A stretch of DNA of 64,000 nt from Caldilinea sp. CFX5 (GCA_021405325.1 QWII01000007.1:198634-262633), one strand, 5' to 3'. Counted from the stretch's first letter, positions 17,075 to 27,391 are shown. Notes: a model not told the origin generated them from the letters alone. Numbers and translations are program-made.

Positions 17075-17908
17075 ATGATTCAACGAGTAACGAATCCGCA
17101 ACCGGGCAAAGCCTACCTTGTGGGCGCAGGGCCGGGGGCAGCAGAGTTGATTACCGTGCGTGGCCTGCGTTTGGTGCAGCGCGCCGATGTTATTATTTAT
17201 GACCGCTTGATTGCACCGGAATTATTAGAAGAAGCGCGACCGGACGCCGAGTTGATCTATGTCGGCAAGCAGCCCCACTATCATGTGGCGACGCAAGAGG
17301 AGATCAACCAACTGTTGGTCGAGAAAGTACGCGCCGGTCATCAGGTTGTGCGGCTGAAGGGGGGTGATCCCTTTGTCTTTGGTCGCGGCGGTGAAGAAGC
17401 GTTGGCGTTGCAAACGGCGGGGCTGCCTTTTGAGATCGTGCCCGGCATCTCGTCGGCCCTGGCTGCGCCCGCCTACGCCGGCATTCCCGTGACGCAACGG
17501 GGCGTCGCCACCAGCTTTGCCGTTGTCACCGGTCACGCTTGCACCGAAAGCAGCGGCACCGACTGGTCAGCGCTGGCGCGCATCCCAACATTGGTGATTC
17601 TCATGGGCGTCAGCCAAATTGGGCATATTGCCGAACAACTGTTGCAGGCAGGGCGCGCTGCCGAAACGCCAGCCGCCGCTATCCAATGGGGCAGCACCAA
17701 CCAACAACAGGTAGTGCGGGCGACGCTGGCGACATTGGCCTATGCCATTGATGTAGCCGGACTAGAATCCCCGGCAACGATTGTGATCGGTGAAGTTGCG
17801 GCCTTGCATGAGCAATTGGCCTGGTTCCAACCAGAAGTCATTGACACACTGGCGACCGAGACCCCCTTTAGCTGGCCGCTCTTGGAAAAGGTTGTCGTCC
17901 GTGACTGA
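17075..17908 (+). CDS. cobA: Uroporphyrinogen-III C-methyltransferase (SUMT)
   Basis: 277 residues, the usual length of single-domain SUMT. Signature motifs: [20 protein letters not shown] (SAM site), [26 protein letters not shown], and [20 protein letters not shown]. The enzyme adds two methyl groups from SAM to uroporphyrinogen III, giving precorrin-2. This is the branch point from heme to siroheme. It overlaps the next gene by 8 bases, so the two steps are probably translated together. Confidence 0.95.
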   Translation: MIQRVTNPQPGKAYLVGAGPGAAELITVRGLRLVQRADVIIYDRLIAPELLEEARPDAELIYVGKQPHYHVATQEEINQLLVEKVRAGHQVVRLKGGDPFVFGRGGEEALALQTAGLPFEIVPGISSALAAPAYAGIPVTQRGVATSFAVVTGHACTESSGTDWSALARIPTLVILMGVSQIGHIAEQLLQAGRAAETPAAAIQWGSTNQQQVVRATLATLAYAIDVAGLESPATIVIGEVAALHEQLAWFQPEVIDTLATETPFSWPLLEKVVVRD

Positions 17909-18407
17909 GACGGTGGCGCAAGACCGCGCCGTTGCCGATGCGGTCTATCCCATCTTCCTGACCGGGTTAGCTGACAAACTCGCCATTGTGGTCGGCGGCG
18001 GGCCGGTGGGCGAACGGAAGGTGGCCGGGCTGTTGGCGGCGCAAGCACGCGTTCGCCTGATCAGCCCGGTTGCTACGCCGGTCTTGACGGCGTGGGCGCA
18101 GGCCGGTCAATTGGAATGGTGGCCCCGCCCTTACCAGCCCGGTGATCTGGTCGGTGCGTTGCTGGTCTTTGCCGCCACGAATGTACGCACCGTGAATGCG
18201 CAAGTTGCCCGGGAAGCTGCCAGCTTGGGCTTGCTCTGTAATGTTGCCGATGCGCCGGCCGAAGGTAATTTTCACGTTCCCGCCCTTTATCGTCACGCGG
18301 ATGTGGTGGTTGCCATCGGTAGCCGCCACGGTAAAAACCCCAAACGCATTAAACAGCTACGGGATCAAATCGCCCAGTTCCTCCAGTCATTACACCCGCA
18401 ACGCTAG
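17901..18407 (+). CDS. sirC: Precorrin-2 dehydrogenase (Met8/SirC type)
   Basis: 168 residues from GTG 17901, which overlaps the cobA stop and follows GGAAAAGG; the frame is open further upstream but only inside cobA. The Rossmann motif [16 protein letters not shown] and the middle [35 protein letters not shown] are typical of CysG N-domain/Met8 proteins. The end, [20 protein letters not shown], matches the family. It oxidises precorrin-2 to sirohydrochlorin with NAD+. Chelatase activity is supplied by the separate gene at 16221. It ends the siroheme operon. Confidence 0.9.
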   Translation: MTETVAQDRAVADAVYPIFLTGLADKLAIVVGGGPVGERKVAGLLAAQARVRLISPVATPVLTAWAQAGQLEWWPRPYQPGDLVGALLVFAATNVRTVNAQVAREAASLGLLCNVADAPAEGNFHVPALYRHADVVVAIGSRHGKNPKRIKQLRDQIAQFLQSLHPQR

Positions 18408-18788
18408 ACGCGCGCTTGCCGCCTGTCGCCATGCCCCACGCTGATTCCACGATCAATTTTCTGTTAATGGGTAATTTTACACGGTTGTGAAATGGTTTTC
18501 TGCTTATGCTTTTGTTGTTGTCATTCATTATAGTATTTTGTAGCCGAATTCGTTGTTTCCATTAAACAGATTTTGACATCTTTCCATAGAAAAGGTACTA
18601 TATTGATAGGTTAACATAGATTTACTGAGAATTTTAACGCGGTTAATGACAATAGCAATGATGATAGCGACTGTCCCAGTAAGCCGACAACGCTTCGGAA
18701 ACGCCTGACAAACGTTGTCGGCCTTATCATCGGTGTATGTATCAATGCAATCGTCATTCACAAACATCAATCATACGGTTGTCTACTC
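18408..18788 (+). other. AT-rich intergenic region before the heme operon
   Basis: No gene seen in this 381-base gap. It is clearly richer in A and T than its neighbours. It contains a possible promoter (18573-18601) and a hairpin made by GCCGACAACG (18683-18692) and CGTTGTCGGC (18713-18722). The hairpin is downstream of the promoter and could attenuate the heme operon or end an upstream RNA. Confidence 0.55.
18573..18601 (+). promoter_or_regulatory. Possible promoter of the heme operon
   Basis: TTGACA at 18573-18578 and TACTAT at 18596-18601 are separated by 17 bases in AT-rich DNA, about 190 bases before hemA. The -35 is perfect, the -10 matches 4 of 6. Confidence 0.5.
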
Positions 18789-20126
18789 ATGAACATCAAT
18801 CGTCTCTTCTGTGTTGGTCTTAGCCACCAAAGCGCTCCGATTGAATTGCGCGAGCAATTGAGCCACTGGCCGGACGGTGATCTCCGCACGCCGGCTATTG
18901 CCGAGCTTGTGATCGTCAGTACCTGTAACCGCCTGGAACTGTACGCCTATCTGGCGGAAACCGGCGCCTGTGAAAGTAACGCTGCCGCTGATGCGTTGCA
19001 AGGGCGTCAGGCGCTCATGGCCCTGATCGCGGCGACCCAAGCGTTGCCGGCGCCCTACTTTGCTGATCACCTCTACATCCACCAGGGTGAAGCCGCTGTT
19101 CGCCATCTCTGTCGCGTGGCGGCCGGCTTGGAGTCGCTAGTGTTGGGCGAAGCGCAAATTTTGGGGCAGGTCAACACTGCTTTACAAAAAGCCCAGGCCG
19201 CCCACATGATCGGCCCGGTGCTGGGTGCTTTGTTTCGTGTAGGCATAAGGAGTGGTCGACGGGCGCGCGCCGAAACACAGATCAGCGCCAACGCGGTTAG
19301 CGTCGGTTCGGCGGCGCTCAACCTTGCCCATCAACGCACAGGCGATCTGCGCACAAAACAACTCCTGCTCATCGGCTTGGGCGAAATCGGCCAGTTGACA
19401 CTTAAGGGTTTACGCGCCCGCAGCGTGACCAACATTGCCTTAGCCAACCGCACCCTGGAACGGGCGCAAACGATGGCCGCCGCCTGGGGTGGGGCGGCTT
19501 ATGGGCTTGACCAACTGCCGGCTGCCCTACGCAGTGCCGATGTAGTGATCAGCGCCACCAGCGCAGTAACCCCGATTTTAGATGCGCCGATCATTGCCGA
19601 AGTGATGGCACAACGACCAAACCAGCCCCTGGTCTTGCTGGATCTAGCCGTGCCGCGCGATATTGACCCGGCCGTGAAGACAATCCCTGGCGTCCAACTC
19701 TTTGATGTTGATGATCTACGTAATAGCGTTGACGCCGCCCTCGCCGCCCGTCAACGGGAGACGCCCCAAGTAGAATGGATCATTGAAGAGTTGCTCCTTG
19801 AATGGCGCCAACAGTTCCAGGAATTGCAAGTGCGTCCCGTGGTGGTGGAACTGCGTCAGAAGGCTGAACAGATTCGCCGGCGCGCCGTCGAACGCACCCT
19901 GCGCTACCTGGGCGAAGTGGATCGCCAGACGGCGGATCAACTTCGCTACCTCTCTCATGCACTAGTGAATCAGTTGTTGCATGAACCAACCCTGCAATTG
20001 AAACGGCAAGCCGGCCACCCCCAAGCCGATCTCTACGCCGGTCTCGTCTCCGATCTCTTTGGACTGGCCGCCCCTGTACCACTAGCGACAGAATTGCTGT
20101 CACAAACAAGGGGCGAAGCAGCGTAA
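18789..20126 (+). CDS. hemA: Glutamyl-tRNA reductase
   Basis: 445 residues, normal length. The N-terminal catalytic domain has VGLSHQSAPIELRE and the nucleophile C46 in VSTCNRLELY. Then comes VAAGLESLVLGEAQILGQVN, a family signature, an NADPH-binding domain (LLIGLGEIGQLTLKGL), and a helical dimerisation tail. It reduces Glu-tRNA to glutamate-1-semialdehyde, the substrate of HemL encoded at the end of this operon. Its stop overlaps the next start in TAATG. Confidence 0.96.
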   Translation: MNINRLFCVGLSHQSAPIELREQLSHWPDGDLRTPAIAELVIVSTCNRLELYAYLAETGACESNAAADALQGRQALMALIAATQALPAPYFADHLYIHQGEAAVRHLCRVAAGLESLVLGEAQILGQVNTALQKAQAAHMIGPVLGALFRVGIRSGRRARAETQISANAVSVGSAALNLAHQRTGDLRTKQLLLIGLGEIGQLTLKGLRARSVTNIALANRTLERAQTMAAAWGGAAYGLDQLPAALRSADVVISATSAVTPILDAPIIAEVMAQRPNQPLVLLDLAVPRDIDPAVKTIPGVQLFDVDDLRNSVDAALAARQRETPQVEWIIEELLLEWRQQFQELQVRPVVVELRQKAEQIRRRAVERTLRYLGEVDRQTADQLRYLSHALVNQLLHEPTLQLKRQAGHPQADLYAGLVSDLFGLAAPVPLATELLSQTRGEAA

Positions 20127-21925
20127 TGAAAGCGACATTGTTGAATCCCACCAAAACCCATGTCACCATCGGCACCCGCACCTCGGATCTGGCCATGTGG
20201 CAGACAAAGCACATTATTGCACGTTTACAAGCGGCTTGGCCGGGGCTAGATTGCCGCTTGCAACCCTTTGTCACACAGGGTGACAAGACCCAGGCGCTCG
20301 ACAAACCGTTACCGGCCATCGGTGGCAAAGGTCTTTTTACGGCAGAATTGGAACGCGCTCTCCTGGCCGGTGAAATCGACCTGGCGGTTCACTCGCTAAA
20401 GGATCTACCGGTGGAAGATGCGCCCGGTCTCACCATTGGCGCCATTACCAGCCGCGCCGATGTGCGCGATGCTCTGGTGGCGCGCAATGGCTGGACGCTG
20501 GCGACCTTGCCGCCGGGCGCCGTCGTCGGCACCAGCAGCACCCGCCGGGCGGCCCAATTACAAGCGTTGCGTCCTGATCTGACTATTCGTTCCATCCGCG
20601 GCAATGTCGATACCCGGATGCGCAAAGTTCTCAACGGTGATTATGACGCCACCCTATTGGCCTTAGCCGGTTTGGAACGCCTGGGCCTCACAGAAAACAT
20701 TACCGAGCGCTTGTCGCTGGCCGTCATGTTACCGGCGCCGGGCCAGGGTGCGTTGGCCGTTCAATGTCGCGCCGATGACCGGGAAACCTTAGCCTTGCTG
20801 GCGGCGCTTGATGATGCTGCTGTCCGCGCTGCTGTCACCGCTGAACGCGCCTTTTTACATGGGTTGGGGGGGGGCTGTTCGGCGCCTGTCGCGGCCTTTG
20901 CACAGGTGCAGGGAGCAACGGAGCAAGCGCATCTGCAGTTGGAAGCGCTCGTCGCCTCGACGGATGGTCAAAAGATTATTCGGGTGACAGGTGAGACAGC
21001 TACTGTAAGCGTTCAAGCGGCGTTGCAACTCGGTGCGGAATTAGCGACCCAGGCGCTCACACAAGGGGCGGCTGCGCTTGTGGGACAAAGGGCTGGCTTT
21101 ATTGAGACGCCGACAGCCGCGCCCGCTCCTTCGCCTCTAGCCGGCAAGCGTGTGGTCGTTACCCGCACCCCGGAACAGTCAACCACGTTGCTTGCAAAGC
21201 TGAATGCCTTAGGCGCCACACCGATCATGCTGCCGACAATTCGCGTCGAACCCATAGCTGATTTCGCTGCACTGGATGCTGTTCTGCGTACACATAAGCG
21301 TTACGACTGGTTGATTTTGACCAGCGCCAATGCTGTAACGATTCTTGCCGAACGGCTCTGTACGCTTGGGCTGACTGCGCAGGATCTGCAACACCTATCC
21401 ATCGCCGCCGTTGGGCCGGCGACGACAGCGGCGTTGCACGCTTATGGCTTGACACCGCGTTTTGTCCCCCACCGCTTTGAGGCAACGGAAATCGCCACCG
21501 GTTTGCAGGAACAGTTTGGTACGTTGCATGGCCTGCGCATCTTACTGCCGCAAGCTGCCATTGCCCGCCAAAATTTGGCCGAAGCCCTGACTGCCCAAGG
21601 CGCAGTAGTCGATGTCATACCGATCTATCACACCTTGCCGGCTGCGCTCAATGGTTCTGCCCTGACGGCGTTACAACAGGGCGTTGATGTCGTCACCTTT
21701 ACCAGCGGCTCCACTGTACGCAACTTTGTGCAAGGCTTGCTTGATAACAAACTCACCCCCGCCTTGTTACAGTCCGCCACCATCGCTTGTATCGGCCCGC
21801 AAACCGCCGCCGCCGCCCACGAACTGGGCCTGCCCGTCGCTCTCGTCGCCGATGAGTACACCATCGACGGCCTGGTTGACGCTCTGGTCGCCCATTTTCA
21901 AAAAGCCAGCAACCGTCAGGAGTAA
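20126..21925 (+). CDS. hemCD: Fused porphobilinogen deaminase / uroporphyrinogen-III synthase
   Basis: 599 residues. Residues 1-325 are Hem[48 protein letters not shown], and C251 ([12 protein letters not shown]), which holds the dipyrromethane cofactor. Residues of about 338-599 are Hem[45 protein letters not shown]. The fusion passes hydroxymethylbilane directly to the ring-closing enzyme, giving uroporphyrinogen III for both heme and siroheme. Fused hemCD genes are known in several phyla. A run of nine G (20866-20874) encodes the three Gly before C251. Confidence 0.95.
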   Translation: MKATLLNPTKTHVTIGTRTSDLAMWQTKHIIARLQAAWPGLDCRLQPFVTQGDKTQALDKPLPAIGGKGLFTAELERALLAGEIDLAVHSLKDLPVEDAPGLTIGAITSRADVRDALVARNGWTLATLPPGAVVGTSSTRRAAQLQALRPDLTIRSIRGNVDTRMRKVLNGDYDATLLALAGLERLGLTENITERLSLAVMLPAPGQGALAVQCRADDRETLALLAALDDAAVRAAVTAERAFLHGLGGGCSAPVAAFAQVQGATEQAHLQLEALVASTDGQKIIRVTGETATVSVQAALQLGAELATQALTQGAAALVGQRAGFIETPTAAPAPSPLAGKRVVVTRTPEQSTTLLAKLNALGATPIMLPTIRVEPIADFAALDAVLRTHKRYDWLILTSANAVTILAERLCTLGLTAQDLQHLSIAAVGPATTAALHAYGLTPRFVPHRFEATEIATGLQEQFGTLHGLRILLPQAAIARQNLAEALTAQGAVVDVIPIYHTLPAALNGSALTALQQGVDVVTFTSGSTVRNFVQGLLDNKLTPALLQSATIACIGPQTAAAAHELGLPVALVADEYTIDGLVDALVAHFQKASNRQE

Positions 21926-21927
21926 TC

Positions 21928-23019
21928 ATGTCGCTCACCCAAACCCGCCAGGCCATTTCTACCGTAAATACAAATGGCCTGGTACACGAATCACGAATCA
22001 CGAATCACGAATCACGCGCCGCCCGCCCCCGCCGCCTCCGCCGCTCTCCCAGCCTGCGGGCCATGGTGCGCGAAACCCAACTCGCGCCCGACGATTTTAT
22101 CTATCCGCTCTTTGTCACCCACGGGCAGAATGTACGCAACCCGATTAGCTCCATGCCCGGCGTCTTTCAACTGTCGATTGATCAACTGGCGGTGGAAGCC
22201 GAAGCGCTGCTCGACCTGGGCGTGCCGGCGGTGGTGCTTTTTGGCATCCCAGCGAGCAAAGACCCCGTGGGGCTGGAAAACTTTGCTGATGACGGCATTA
22301 TCCAACAAGCGATCCGGGCGCTCAAACAAGTAGCGCCATCCTTGGTGGTTGTTACCGATGTCTGCCTCTGTGAATATACCGATCACGGCCACTGTGGACT
22401 GCTCAACGACCCGGAACACAACCACGCCTATTTGGAAGCGGGCTATGTGTTGAATGATGAAACGCTGGAAATTTTGGGTCGGGTCGCCGTCTCTCATGCC
22501 CGCGCCGGCGCCGACATTATCGCACCCAGCGGGATGCTCGACGGCATGGTGACAGCTATTCGCACCGCGCTGGACGCCCACGACTTTGACCACATTCCGA
22601 TCATGTCTTACGCCGTGAAGTATGCTTCCGCCTTTTACGGCCCTTTCCGCGAAGCCGCCGCCGGCGCGCCCAAGTTTGGCGACCGCAAAACCCACCAGAT
22701 GGACCCGGCCAATGCCCGCGAAGCCCTGCGTGAAGCTGCCCTGGATGTACAAGAGGGCGCTGATTTCCTGATGGTAAAGCCAGCGCTGGCTTACCTGGAT
22801 GTGATCTACCGCCTGCGCAGCCAATTCCCCGAATTACCGCTGGTGGCCTACAACGTGAGCGGCGAATATGCCATGATCAAAGCCGCCGCTGCCAACGGCT
22901 GGCTCGATGAACGCAAAGTTGTCCTGGAAAAGCTCACCGGCATCAAACGCGCTGGGGCCGATCTCATTATCACCTATCACGCCAAAGACGCCGCTGTCTG
23001 GCTGCGCGAAGAAAATTAG
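21928..23019 (+). CDS. hemB: Delta-aminolevulinate dehydratase (porphobilinogen synthase), zinc type
   Basis: 363 residues; the ATG has AGGAG 7 bases upstream. Active-site lysines are in [11 protein letters not shown] (K231) and [11 protein letters not shown] (K284). The metal loop [14 protein letters not shown] keeps three Cys (146, 148, 156), so the enzyme is of the zinc-dependent type. It condenses two ALA to porphobilinogen. The first 33 or so residues are not family-like: residues of about 18-30 are the translation of a 7-base tandem repeat (21985-22016). The conserved part starts at [17 protein letters not shown], so the start must be upstream of the repeat. Confidence 0.95.
   Translation: MSLTQTRQAISTVNTNGLVHESRITNHESRAARPRRLRRSPSLRAMVRETQLAPDDFIYPLFVTHGQNVRNPISSMPGVFQLSIDQLAVEAEALLDLGVPAVVLFGIPASKDPVGLENFADDGIIQQAIRALKQVAPSLVVVTDVCLCEYTDHGHCGLLNDPEHNHAYLEAGYVLNDETLEILGRVAVSHARAGADIIAPSGMLDGMVTAIRTALDAHDFDHIPIMSYAVKYASAFYGPFREAAAGAPKFGDRKTHQMDPANAREALREAALDVQEGADFLMVKPALAYLDVIYRLRSQFPELPLVAYNVSGEYAMIKAAAANGWLDERKVVLEKLTGIKRAGADLIITYHAKDAAVWLREEN
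21985..22016. repeat. 7-bp tandem repeat inside the 5' end of hemB
   Basis: CACGAAT is repeated four times and followed by CACG. The unit is the same word that builds the arms of the intergenic elements at 11946, 15203 and 16983. Seven is not a multiple of three, so gain or loss of one unit would shift the hemB frame. Confidence 0.9.
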
Positions 23020-23025
23020 TGAATA

Positions 23026-23092
23026 GATATTGGGTATTGGATATTCGGTAGTTGAGCTTGTCGAAACTACCGAATATCCAATACCCAATATC
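23026..23092. repeat. Palindromic element, family C, copy 2
   Basis: Perfect 28-bp arms 23026-23053 (GATATTGGGTATTGGATATT and on) and 23065-23092 around the 11-base loop GAGCTTGTCGA. The loop equals that at 16983-17053 with one change, while the arms are unrelated. It starts 7 bases after the hemB stop and stands in the middle of the heme operon. Confidence 0.92.
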
Positions 23093-23112
23093 CCAATACC
23101 AACAAAACAATT

Positions 23113-23877
23113 ATGACAAGACCAAATTCTTTATCCACAATGGCGGAACGCCCGGCGTCTAACCCTCTCGAAGAAGTGGATGTCAGCGAAAAGGGGCGCA
23201 GTGCGACCGGCGAAACCATTTCCATGGATCGCCGTCTCTATATGCAATTTATGGCCTTTGGCGGTTGTCGCGACACGCGGCGGCTAGTTGATGCGCTGGA
23301 GACGGCACGCGTACAGGGCGCACTCTACGCCGATGTCAACGATCCGCAGGGCGTCGGCCTGGTGACCTTTAGCGAGTCGCCCGATTATTTCCTGACCGAC
23401 ATGCGTAGCTTCTATAACCAGCCGCCCTTCAACGAGTTGACCCCCAAGCCGGAACATACCATGTTGGGCCGCACCTACGCGATTGGGTACGAATCCGACC
23501 TCTATGAGACACTCATTGGTCGCCCGCGCAGCCGGGTGGTCGATCCGACCATGCCGTGGGTGATCTGGTATCCCTTGCGCCGCGCCGGCTCCTTTGAACA
23601 GCTTTCGCCGCAGGAGCAGAATGTCATTCTGATGGAGCATGGCGGCATTGGGCGCGCTTTTGGTCGCGTCGGGCTGGGCTATGATATTCGCCTGGCCTGT
23701 CATGGCTTGGACAAGCATGACAATGACTTTGTGATCGCCCTGCTGGGGCCGGAACTGCACCCGCTGTCGAGCATCGTCCAGCGCATGCGCAAGACCAAGC
23801 AGACCTCGCTACATCTAGAGCGGTTGGGGCCGTTTTTTATCGGCAAGGTGATCTGGCAGACGAAGCAAGAGAAATAG
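23113..23877 (+). CDS. hemQ: Chlorite-dismutase-family coproheme decarboxylase (HemQ/ChdC-like)
   Basis: 254 residues. The fold signatures of the Cld family are present: MQFMAFGGCRD, the pair WYPLRRAG (Y153, at the place of the catalytic Tyr of HemQ) and LMEHGGIGRAFG with H176 as proximal heme ligand, then LERLGPFFIGKVIW. The Lys four residues after the Tyr in Listeria HemQ is Arg here. HemQ removes two propionate carboxyls of coproheme to give heme b. Its place among hemB, hemE, hemH and the hemY-type oxidase supports this role over true chlorite dismutation. The first 38 residues are extra and lack a signal peptide. Confidence 0.85.
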   Translation: MTRPNSLSTMAERPASNPLEEVDVSEKGRSATGETISMDRRLYMQFMAFGGCRDTRRLVDALETARVQGALYADVNDPQGVGLVTFSESPDYFLTDMRSFYNQPPFNELTPKPEHTMLGRTYAIGYESDLYETLIGRPRSRVVDPTMPWVIWYPLRRAGSFEQLSPQEQNVILMEHGGIGRAFGRVGLGYDIRLACHGLDKHDNDFVIALLGPELHPLSSIVQRMRKTKQTSLHLERLGPFFIGKVIWQTKQEK

Positions 23878-23884
23878 AGACACA

Positions 23885-25033
23885 ATGACAACCCATTCTT
23901 CCGAACCGACCGCACCCTTCTTACGCGCCTGCCGTGGTTTGCCCACCGACTATACTCCGGTCTGGCTCATGCGACAGGCAGGGCGTTACATGGCCGAATA
24001 CCGGGCTGTGCGCGCCCAGCATACAATGTTGGAGGTGATCCGCACACCGGAACTGGCCGCTCAGGTGACACTGCAACCAATCGACAGCTTTGGCTTTGAC
24101 GCCGCCATTATTTTCTCCGACATTTTGCCGCCGCTGATTGGCATGGGGCTGAATTTAGAGTTTGTCAAAGGTGAAGGACCGGCTATCGATAACCCGCTGA
24201 CCCGACCCTATGACATTGATCGGTTGGCAACACCGCCGGCGGAAGAAGCAATGGGGCCGACCCTGAAGGCGATTGAAATTGTTGCCGGTGAATTGACGCC
24301 ACGCGGTGTGCCATTGATCGGCTTTGCCGGCGCACCCTTCACGCTCGCCAGCTATGCGGTGGAGGGGGGCGGCAGCAAGACCTTTGCCAAGACCAAAGCG
24401 CTTATGTATCGTGAACCGGCAGCTTGGAAGCGCTTGATGACCAAACTGGTGACGGTGCAGGCCGATTATTTGATCAAGCAAGCCAAAGCGGGCGCGGCTG
24501 CGCTCCAAATTTTCGATTCGTGGGCCGGTCAGGCGTTGAGTCAACAGGACTACATTCGCTACGTCCAGCCTTATAACAAAGCGCTCTTTGAGGCTGTCAA
24601 GCGGGGGACGGATGTACCGGTTATCAACTTTAGCACCGGCACGAGCAGTTACCTGCCGGACGTGGTCGCTTGTGGCGGCGATGTGATCGGCGTGGACTGG
24701 CACATGCCGCTCGACTGGTGCTGGCAACAAATCGACCATGCCAAACCGATCCAGGGTAATCTTGATCCAATTGCGCTGATGGCTCCGTGGCGTGAATTGC
24801 AATATCGCATTGACGATGTGCTAAACCGCGCCAGTGGACACCCTGGTCATATCTTCAACCTAGGTCACGGCATTCTGCCGGAGACGCCAGTGGAGAATGT
24901 GCGGCGGCTGGTGGAGTATGTGCATGAGCGGACTAATCTAGAAGCACGCTACCGAGAAATGGGGCAGGATCAAGCGCGTGAGGCAGAGGCGTTAGCGTGG
25001 GCGGAAGCTACGATAGGTGATATTAATTTATGA
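23885..25033 (+). CDS. hemE: Uroporphyrinogen decarboxylase
   Basis: 382 residues, slightly longer than the usual 345-360. The start signature RGLPTDYTPVWLMRQAGRYM contains the conserved Arg residues that hold substrate, and FDAAIIFSDILPPLIGMG has the catalytic Asp. FAGAPFTLASYAVEGGGSK and FNLGHGILPETPVENVRRLV complete the family pattern. It decarboxylates uroporphyrinogen III to coproporphyrinogen III. Its stop overlaps the hemH start in ATGA. Confidence 0.96.
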   Translation: MTTHSSEPTAPFLRACRGLPTDYTPVWLMRQAGRYMAEYRAVRAQHTMLEVIRTPELAAQVTLQPIDSFGFDAAIIFSDILPPLIGMGLNLEFVKGEGPAIDNPLTRPYDIDRLATPPAEEAMGPTLKAIEIVAGELTPRGVPLIGFAGAPFTLASYAVEGGGSKTFAKTKALMYREPAAWKRLMTKLVTVQADYLIKQAKAGAAALQIFDSWAGQALSQQDYIRYVQPYNKALFEAVKRGTDVPVINFSTGTSSYLPDVVACGGDVIGVDWHMPLDWCWQQIDHAKPIQGNLDPIALMAPWRELQYRIDDVLNRASGHPGHIFNLGHGILPETPVENVRRLVEYVHERTNLEARYREMGQDQAREAEALAWAEATIGDINL

Positions 25034-25995
25034 CCCAAACCATTAACTACCCAATCGGCGTCCTGCTCATGGCCTATGGCGGACCCAATTCTTTAGAAGA
25101 AATTCCCGGCTATCTGGCTGACATTCGCAGTGGTCGGCCTACCACCCCGGCGGTCTTAGAAGAGATCACCAACAACTATCGGCAAATCGGTGGCAAGTCG
25201 CCGTTACTGGCCTTTACCCAGCAGCAAATGGAAGCCGTGGCAGCCAAACTTGACCCCCGTTATTTCCGCTGTTATTTGGGGATGCGCCACTGGGCGCCCT
25301 GGATCGAAGAAGTGGTCGGCCAGATGATTGACGACGGCATCACCCACGCTATCACCCTGGTGCTGGCCCCGCACTATAGCAAGTTGAGCATTGCCAAATA
25401 TCAAGAAAAGATTGCTGATGGGCTGGAGATGTATCGGGGGCAGATTGCCTTTGAGCACATCAACAGCTATCACGACGCGCCCAAACTCATTGAAGCGCTG
25501 GCGAATCGTGTGCAGGAGGGCTTGCAGCGCTGGCCAGCCGATGAGCGCACCGCTGTTCATGTGATTTTTAGCGCGCACAGTCTGCCCTCCCGCATTCTCA
25601 AAATGGGCGACCCCTATGATCGCCAACTGCACGAGACGGCGCAACTGGTGGCGAATCGGGCTGGATTGTCTAATGAACAGTGGTCATGGAGTTACCAGTC
25701 GGCCGGTCGCAGCCCGGAGCCGTGGCTGGGGCCGCAGTTGGAAGAGTATATTCCCGAACTGGCCGAGCGGGGCATCAAAAACTTGGTCAGCATTCCGATT
25801 GGCTTTGTCTCCGACCATGTGGAAATCCTCTTTGACATTGATATTGAAGCCCAGGCCGCGGCCCGTGAACATGGAATGCGGCTGGAGCGACCACCGGCCT
25901 TGAACAACGATCCGCTCTTTATCGACACCCTGGTCGAAACCATCCAGGCGCGCGCGGCGCAATGGTTGCCGGCAAGGGAAGGAGCGGCGGCATGA
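25030..25995 (+). CDS. hemH: Ferrochelatase (coproporphyrin ferrochelatase type by context)
   Basis: 321 residues, normal for bacterial ferrochelatase. GVLLMAYGGPNSLEEIPGYL, IGGKSPL, VIFSAHSLPSRIL (active-site His) and GFVSDHVEILFDIDIEA (active-site Glu) are clear. With a HemQ-like protein and no HemF/HemN in the cluster, it probably inserts iron into coproporphyrin III (CpfC role) rather than protoporphyrin. The stop overlaps the next gene's start by 4 bases. Confidence 0.95.
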   Translation: MTQTINYPIGVLLMAYGGPNSLEEIPGYLADIRSGRPTTPAVLEEITNNYRQIGGKSPLLAFTQQQMEAVAAKLDPRYFRCYLGMRHWAPWIEEVVGQMIDDGITHAITLVLAPHYSKLSIAKYQEKIADGLEMYRGQIAFEHINSYHDAPKLIEALANRVQEGLQRWPADERTAVHVIFSAHSLPSRILKMGDPYDRQLHETAQLVANRAGLSNEQWSWSYQSAGRSPEPWLGPQLEEYIPELAERGIKNLVSIPIGFVSDHVEILFDIDIEAQAAAREHGMRLERPPALNNDPLFIDTLVETIQARAAQWLPAREGAAA

Positions 25996-27380
25996 CCCGT
26001 GTTGTCATCGTTGGCGGCGGCATGAGTGGTCTGGCGGCGGCCTACCGCTTGCACAAACTCGACCCAGCCCTCCAAGTGACCTTAATCGAGCGCGAAGAAC
26101 GTCTGGGTGGCAAAATCCTGACCGATCACGTTAACGACTTTGTGATCGAAGGCGCACCCGACAGCTTTCTGGCGCGCAAATCACGCGGCGTTGGTCTATG
26201 TGAAGAGTTAGGTATTGCCGACCAACTCTATGGCCGCGACCCGCGTCACGCCAAAACGTTTGTCAAGTCAGCGGGTGCGCTCTATCCGTTGCCCTCTGGC
26301 TTGAGTGGCATGATCCCCACCAACCTGGACGCGCTTGCCAACAATCCGCTCATCTCCACTGCGGGCAAGGAGCGGTTGGCCCAAGAGATGACCTTGCCGC
26401 CGCGGCCCAAAAACGCCGACAACGACGATGAATCGGTGGCGTCGTTTGTGTCGCGACGGCTGGGGCGCGAGGTCTATGAAAAGCTAGTCGAACCGTTGAT
26501 GAGCGGCATCTACGCCGGCAATGGTGATCTGCTCAGTCTGGCCGCCACCTTTCCCCAACTGCGTCAACTCGAATTGAAACATGGCAGTCTGCTCAAAGGG
26601 TTGACCGCGGCACCGGAAGCGCCGACAGGGCAAAAGTACCCACCCTTTGTCTCCTTGCCCGGTGGGATGGCGACGTTGGTCAATGCGCTTCTTCAGCAGT
26701 TGCCGACTGGTACGGTTGTCACAGGGCGTTCTGTGATGGTTATCAATTATCAGAGCAACAATTATCGCGTTACCCTGGATAATGATGCGGTTATCGACGC
26801 CGATGCCCTGATTCTCGCCACCCCAGCCTTTGTGACGGCACGGCTGTTGGAACCTATCGATGCGACACTCGCTGCTGCCCATGCTGCGATTCCCTATGCC
26901 TCCTCGGCCATTGTCACGCTGGCGTATGAAGCGACAACTCCGCAGCCGGAAGGGTACGGCTATGTGATTCCACGGATCGCCACTAGCGACGTGTTGGCCT
27001 GTACCATTAGCTCCAACAAGTGGCGTGGTCGCGCGCCTGATGATGGTTTGTTGGTGCGAGTTTACTTGGGCCGCTTCGGTCAGCGTGATGTTACCCAATG
27101 CAGCGATGCCGAGTTGTTGGCGCTGGCCCAGCAAGAAGTCGCGGACACGCTGGATCTGACCGCTACGCCCGCGTTTCACCGCATTTACCGTTGGCCGCTC
27201 AGTATGCCGCAATATACGCTGGGCCACATGGATCGCCTATCCCAGATTGCTGCCTGCCTGGCTGATCAACCGGGGCTTTTTCTCGCCGGCGCAGCGTATC
27301 GGGGCGTCGGCATCCCCGATTGCATTCGTGAGGGGGAAGAGGCAGCGCAGGCGGTGATTCACTATTTGCAATCTCATTAG
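25992..27380 (+). CDS. hemY: Coproporphyrinogen/protoporphyrinogen oxidase, FAD (HemY/CgoX)
   Basis: 462 residues from the ATG at 25992, which overlaps the hemH stop. The N-terminus [17 protein letters not shown] and [10 protein letters not shown] form the FAD dinucleotide-binding site. [32 protein letters not shown] and the end [20 protein letters not shown] are signatures of HemY-type oxidases. It removes six electrons from the porphyrinogen ring with oxygen. By context the substrate is coproporphyrinogen III, so CgoX is the likelier role. Confidence 0.94.
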   Translation: MTRVVIVGGGMSGLAAAYRLHKLDPALQVTLIEREERLGGKILTDHVNDFVIEGAPDSFLARKSRGVGLCEELGIADQLYGRDPRHAKTFVKSAGALYPLPSGLSGMIPTNLDALANNPLISTAGKERLAQEMTLPPRPKNADNDDESVASFVSRRLGREVYEKLVEPLMSGIYAGNGDLLSLAATFPQLRQLELKHGSLLKGLTAAPEAPTGQKYPPFVSLPGGMATLVNALLQQLPTGTVVTGRSVMVINYQSNNYRVTLDNDAVIDADALILATPAFVTARLLEPIDATLAAAHAAIPYASSAIVTLAYEATTPQPEGYGYVIPRIATSDVLACTISSNKWRGRAPDDGLLVRVYLGRFGQRDVTQCSDAELLALAQQEVADTLDLTATPAFHRIYRWPLSMPQYTLGHMDRLSQIAACLADQPGLFLAGAAYRGVGIPDCIREGEEAAQAVIHYLQSH

Positions 27381-27391
27381 AGGAGACCTTT

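Noticed and set aside
23113..23877. True chlorite dismutase for perchlorate respiration
   Set aside because: Context is heme synthesis, there is no signal peptide and no perchlorate reductase gene, and the HemQ-type Tyr is present.
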